9,749 nucleotides of DNA, from positions 1 to 9,749 of the forward strand of contig JAPOQV010000137.1 of assembly GCA_026710565.1 (NCBI GenBank), read 5' to 3'. This document shows, one piece after another, positions 6,505 through 9,749 of this stretch; within the stretch, counting starts at the first letter, position 1, and each line of letters begins with the position of its first letter. The translations under genes were made by a program, and so were the position numbers. Origin of the DNA: Spirochaetaceae bacterium (lineage in GTDB: Bacteria > Spirochaetota > Spirochaetia > SZUA-6 > Bin103). The notes beneath the pieces are model-generated. The model saw nothing but the letters and a program-made list of their open reading frames with translations, was not told the DNA's origin and ran no database searches.

Positions 6505-6560
6505 CGAAACCTCGGATTGAGTCACTTCAGTAGCCCGAACAACGGAACCTCCGAGCCGCG

Positions 6561-6575
6561 CTAAGCTAAGCTAAG
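6561..6575 (+). repeat. Short tandem repeat CTAAG x3
   Basis: CTAAG is repeated three times in a row (CTAAGCTAAGCTAAG), followed by GG, in the gap between the start of the 276-residue gene and the transposase relic. It contains several TA dinucleotides, the target preferred by IS630-family elements, so it may mark the insertion edge. It may also be simple slippage. Confidence 0.6.
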
Positions 6576-6589
6576 GGCACGGTGGATTC

Positions 6590-7460
6590 GACGGTACTCC
6601 AAGTGTACGCGTTCGTCCATCCGGTCGCCGACGGTTTCTGCGCGACGGCTGCGACGGCCTGCTGGACGAGCCGCGGGCTTGGAGCGCCGCGCACGATCGG
6701 CTATGAGCAAGTGGAGCGCGTGGTGGTCGAGACCCTGAAATCGCTGCCGCAGGACGCCACGCACTGGAGCACGCGTTCGATGGCCCAAGCGTGCAGGCTG
6801 AGTGCGGCGACGTTGAGTCGCATCTGGCGGGCGTTCGGGTTGAAGCCGCATCGGTGTGAGACGTTCAAAGCTTTCGCGCGACTCGCAGTTCATCGAGAAG
6901 GTTCGTGACATCGTTGGACTGTACCTGCATCCGCCCGAGCGAGCGGCCGTGCTGTGCGTGGACGAGAAGGCTCAGTCCGAGCCCTGGACCGCATGCAGCC
7001 GGTACTGCCCATGCGGCGCGGCCTCCAGAGCGGCGTACGCACGACTACCGCCGGCACGGCACCACGTCGCTGTCCGCGGCGCCGAACGCGCCCACCGGTG
7101 CGGTGATCGGCACGTGCGAACCGGCGCCCCCGCGCCGTGGAGTTCCGCAAGTTCCTCACCATCATCGACAAGGCAGTTCCTGACGAGCTCGACATCCATC
7201 TGATGCTCGACAACTACGGCACGCACAAGACGGTGATGATTCACGACTGGCTGGCCCGCCGCCCGCGGTTCCATGTGCAGTTCACGACGACGAGCGCCTC
7301 ATGGATCAATCAGGTTAGCGTTGGTTCGCCGCGCTCACCGAGCAGCAGATTCGGCGTGGTACACACCGGAGCACGAAGGAGCTTGAAGAGGCGGTCGAGG
7401 CGCCTGACGGTTTACAACGAGGATACTGCGCGCGGTCGTCCTTGCGTTCGCCACGCTTGA
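6590..7460 (+). pseudogene. IS630-family transposase, decayed (at least seven frame changes)
   Basis: The reading must switch frame repeatedly to recover an IS630-type DDE transposase. In order: RRRFLRDGCDGLLDEPR (frame of 6632), GAPRTIGYEQVERVVVETL to GLKPHRCETF (frame of 6582), then after an extra A at 6867-6869 FIEKVRDIVGLYLHPPERAA and VLCVDEKAQ. After a lost base near 6976 comes RALDRMQPVLPMRRG, then ERRTHDYRRHGTTSL (frame of 7028), AVEFRKFLTIIDKAVPDELD to LDNYGTHKT and TTSASWINQV (frame of 7137). RWFAALTEQQIRRGTHRSTK (frame of 7319) and LTVYNED (frame of 7404) follow. Known: IS630 transposases use a DDE triad. The first two Asp codons survive (6961-6963 and 7209-7211), but the expected Glu before RWF is destroyed by a frameshift near 7315. 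The C-terminal end is missing or scrambled. Non-functional; boundaries are approximate. Confidence 0.85.
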
Positions 7461-7597
7461 AGTTCGTATGCTCATGCTGGGCTCCGGTCGGTGGGCTCCC
7501 CACTGGCCAGTATGGCCGCAGTGCGTCCAATAGCGGCGCCTGACGCCGCAGAGTGGAGCAGCGACCGGAGTCCGTTACCAACGGTTACATGCTCGTC
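7461..7597. other. Non-coding gap between IS relic and tandem repeat
   Basis: These 137 bases carry no gene I can support. They hold a short hairpin CCGTT-ACC-AACGG (7572-7584) and, at 7566-7576, the possible right end of the IS630 remnant. Confidence 0.4.
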
Positions 7598-7629
7598 GGT
7601 CTGAGGGTCTGAGGGTCTGAGGGTCTGAG
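7598..7629 (+). repeat. 8-bp tandem repeat GGTCTGAG x4
   Basis: Four exact head-to-tail copies of GGTCTGAG lie between the IS relic and the 3' end of the reductase gene, 11 bases beyond that gene's stop codon. The copies are identical, which points to recent slippage; copy number is likely to vary between strains. They lie outside any coding frame I support. Confidence 0.95.
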
Positions 7630-7639
7630 GCGGAGCCTC
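7627..7639 (-). terminator. Short GC-rich hairpin after the reductase gene
   Basis: On the minus strand, one base after the TAG stop (7641-7643), GAGGC-TCC-GCCTC forms a 5-bp stem with a 3-base loop, running into the tandem repeat. There is no T-run after it, so it is at best a weak intrinsic terminator for the mnmG-reductase unit. Confidence 0.3.
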
Positions 7640-7640
7640 G

Positions 7641-8279
7641 CTAGAAATACACCTCCGCGAACAGACTCTCGCTCGGCACGCCCTGCCGCTTGAGGAGGTC
7701 GAAGGCGGAGAAGATCATCGCGCTGTTGCCGCACAGGAAGCAGGGCGTGGTCGCGGCGACCGGGTGCTCGCGCAGGTAGTCGGTCACCCGGCCCTGAACC
7801 CCGCCGAGGCCGCGGCTCACGCACGGGACGTACCGGTCGGGCGGATACGAGTCCGACTCGTAGCAGTCGTCGAGCGTGCGCACGCCGTGCAGCAGCAGGT
7901 AGTCCAGCGCGGGATCGCTGCGAACCATCGCGCGGAACGGGGCGATTCCGGTGCCGGACGCCACGAACAGGAGCGGGCCGCGGGCATGCTCGGCGGCGAT
8001 GGTGAAGAAGCCGAACGGCCCTTCCACGGTCAGGGGGCTGCCCGGCGGCAGGCGCCGTAGCCGGCGGGAGACGGAGCCGCCGGACACCTCCTTGATCAAG
8101 ACCTCGAGATAGGGGTCTTCGGCGCCGGAGTACACGGAGTATTCCCGCGACTCGACGTCGCCGGCCGCGCCCACGGTGATGTACTGCCCCGGAGTGAACT
8201 GCATCTCGCCCCGCTGGATGCGCAGCACGTAGGCGCTCGGCGACAGGTCGCGGCGGGCGATCAGCTCGTGGTTCGGCAC
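7641..8279 (-). CDS. Ferredoxin/flavodoxin--NADP+ reductase-type FAD oxidoreductase
   Basis: A 212-residue flavoprotein of the ferredoxin-NADP+ reductase superfamily. Seen: an N-terminal FAD-binding beta-barrel with FTPGQYITVG (28-37), the flavin motif REYSVYS (45-51) and GGSVSRRL (67-74), which binds the FAD pyrophosphate. An NAD(P)-binding half follows with ASGTGIAPFRAM (107-118), LLLHGVRT (128-135) and CGNSAMI (183-189). It ends in EVYF with a terminal aromatic residue, as in plant-type reductases, where that residue stacks on the flavin. Known: these enzymes move electrons between NAD(P)H and ferredoxin or flavodoxin, and can supply Fe-S or radical-SAM enzymes. It lacks any 2Fe-2S domain of its own, so its partner is a separate protein. 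It starts at GTG, 16 bases after mnmG's stop and without a clear ribosome binding site, so translation may be coupled. Slightly short for the family but complete. Confidence 0.88.
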   Translation of the reverse strand: MPNHELIARRDLSPSAYVLRIQRGEMQFTPGQYITVGAAGDVESREYSVYSGAEDPYLEVLIKEVSGGSVSRRLRRLPPGSPLTVEGPFGFFTIAAEHARGPLLFVASGTGIAPFRAMVRSDPALDYLLLHGVRTLDDCYESDSYPPDRYVPCVSRGLGGVQGRVTDYLREHPVAATTPCFLCGNSAMIFSAFDLLKRQGVPSESLFAEVYF

Positions 8280-8295
8280 GATGGAGTAGGCTGCG

Positions 8296-9749
<1,454 letters not shown>

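Larger units (their letters stand above)
6541..7576 (+). mobile_element. Possible extent of the IS630-family remnant
   Basis: AACGGAACCTCCG (6541-6553) and, on the other strand, AACGGACTCCG (complement of 7566-7576) are similar over 11-13 bases with a two-base gap. They are about 1.04 kb apart and flank the transposase relic. That spacing fits an IS630-type element, so these may be degraded terminal inverted repeats. The match is short and gapped, and I see no clear TA target duplication at these exact ends, so the boundaries are tentative. Confidence 0.3.

Noticed and set aside
7598..7629. CRISPR array
   Set aside because: The four 8-bp copies are directly adjacent with no spacers, so this is a simple tandem repeat.

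Overview
The window is GC-rich bacterial chromosomal DNA. A conserved tRNA-modification gene runs off each edge, and a patchwork of accessory and decaying genes lies between them. The left edge holds the first codons of miaB (minus strand, diagnostic GCQMN motif). The right edge holds the C-terminal three quarters of mnmG (minus strand), followed 16 bases later by a ferredoxin/flavodoxin-NADP reductase-type flavoprotein gene. GC content and gene content would fit an uncultivated GC-rich lineage, for example a spirochaete or another environmental bacterium, but nothing here fixes the phylum.

Left to right: (1) partial miaB, minus; (2) a 192-base divergent intergenic region with a perfect 8+8 inverted repeat over a candidate promoter; (3) an AlbA_2 / HATPase / winged-helix regulator, plus; (4) an AAA_14-DUF4143 ATPase, minus, convergent with it; (5) a cytoplasmic class C beta-lactamase-family serine hydrolase, plus, divergent from the ATPase; (6) a hicB-like antitoxin gene, minus, broken by two compensating single-base frameshifts and with no recognisable hicA; (7) about 350 bases that may hold a gene remnant; (8) a 76-residue HTH-like small protein, plus; (9) about 300 mostly empty bases opening with a large stem-loop; (10) an unrecognised 276-residue charged, probably coiled-coil protein, minus; (11) a heavily decayed IS630-family transposase, plus, with at least seven frame changes; (12) a four-copy 8-bp tandem repeat at the 3' end of the reductase gene; (13) the reductase gene and (14) mnmG, both minus.

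mnmG and the reductase gene look like a housekeeping operon. The middle behaves like a site of repeated insertion and decay: an IS relic, an orphan broken antitoxin, and two families (AlbA_2-HATPase and DUF4143) that are typical of accessory DNA. I do not see a complete, clearly new multi-gene system. The most promising leads are the AlbA_2 regulator with its candidate operator, the unknown 276-residue protein, the 76-residue HTH-like protein, and the broken hicB with the open stretch upstream of it.
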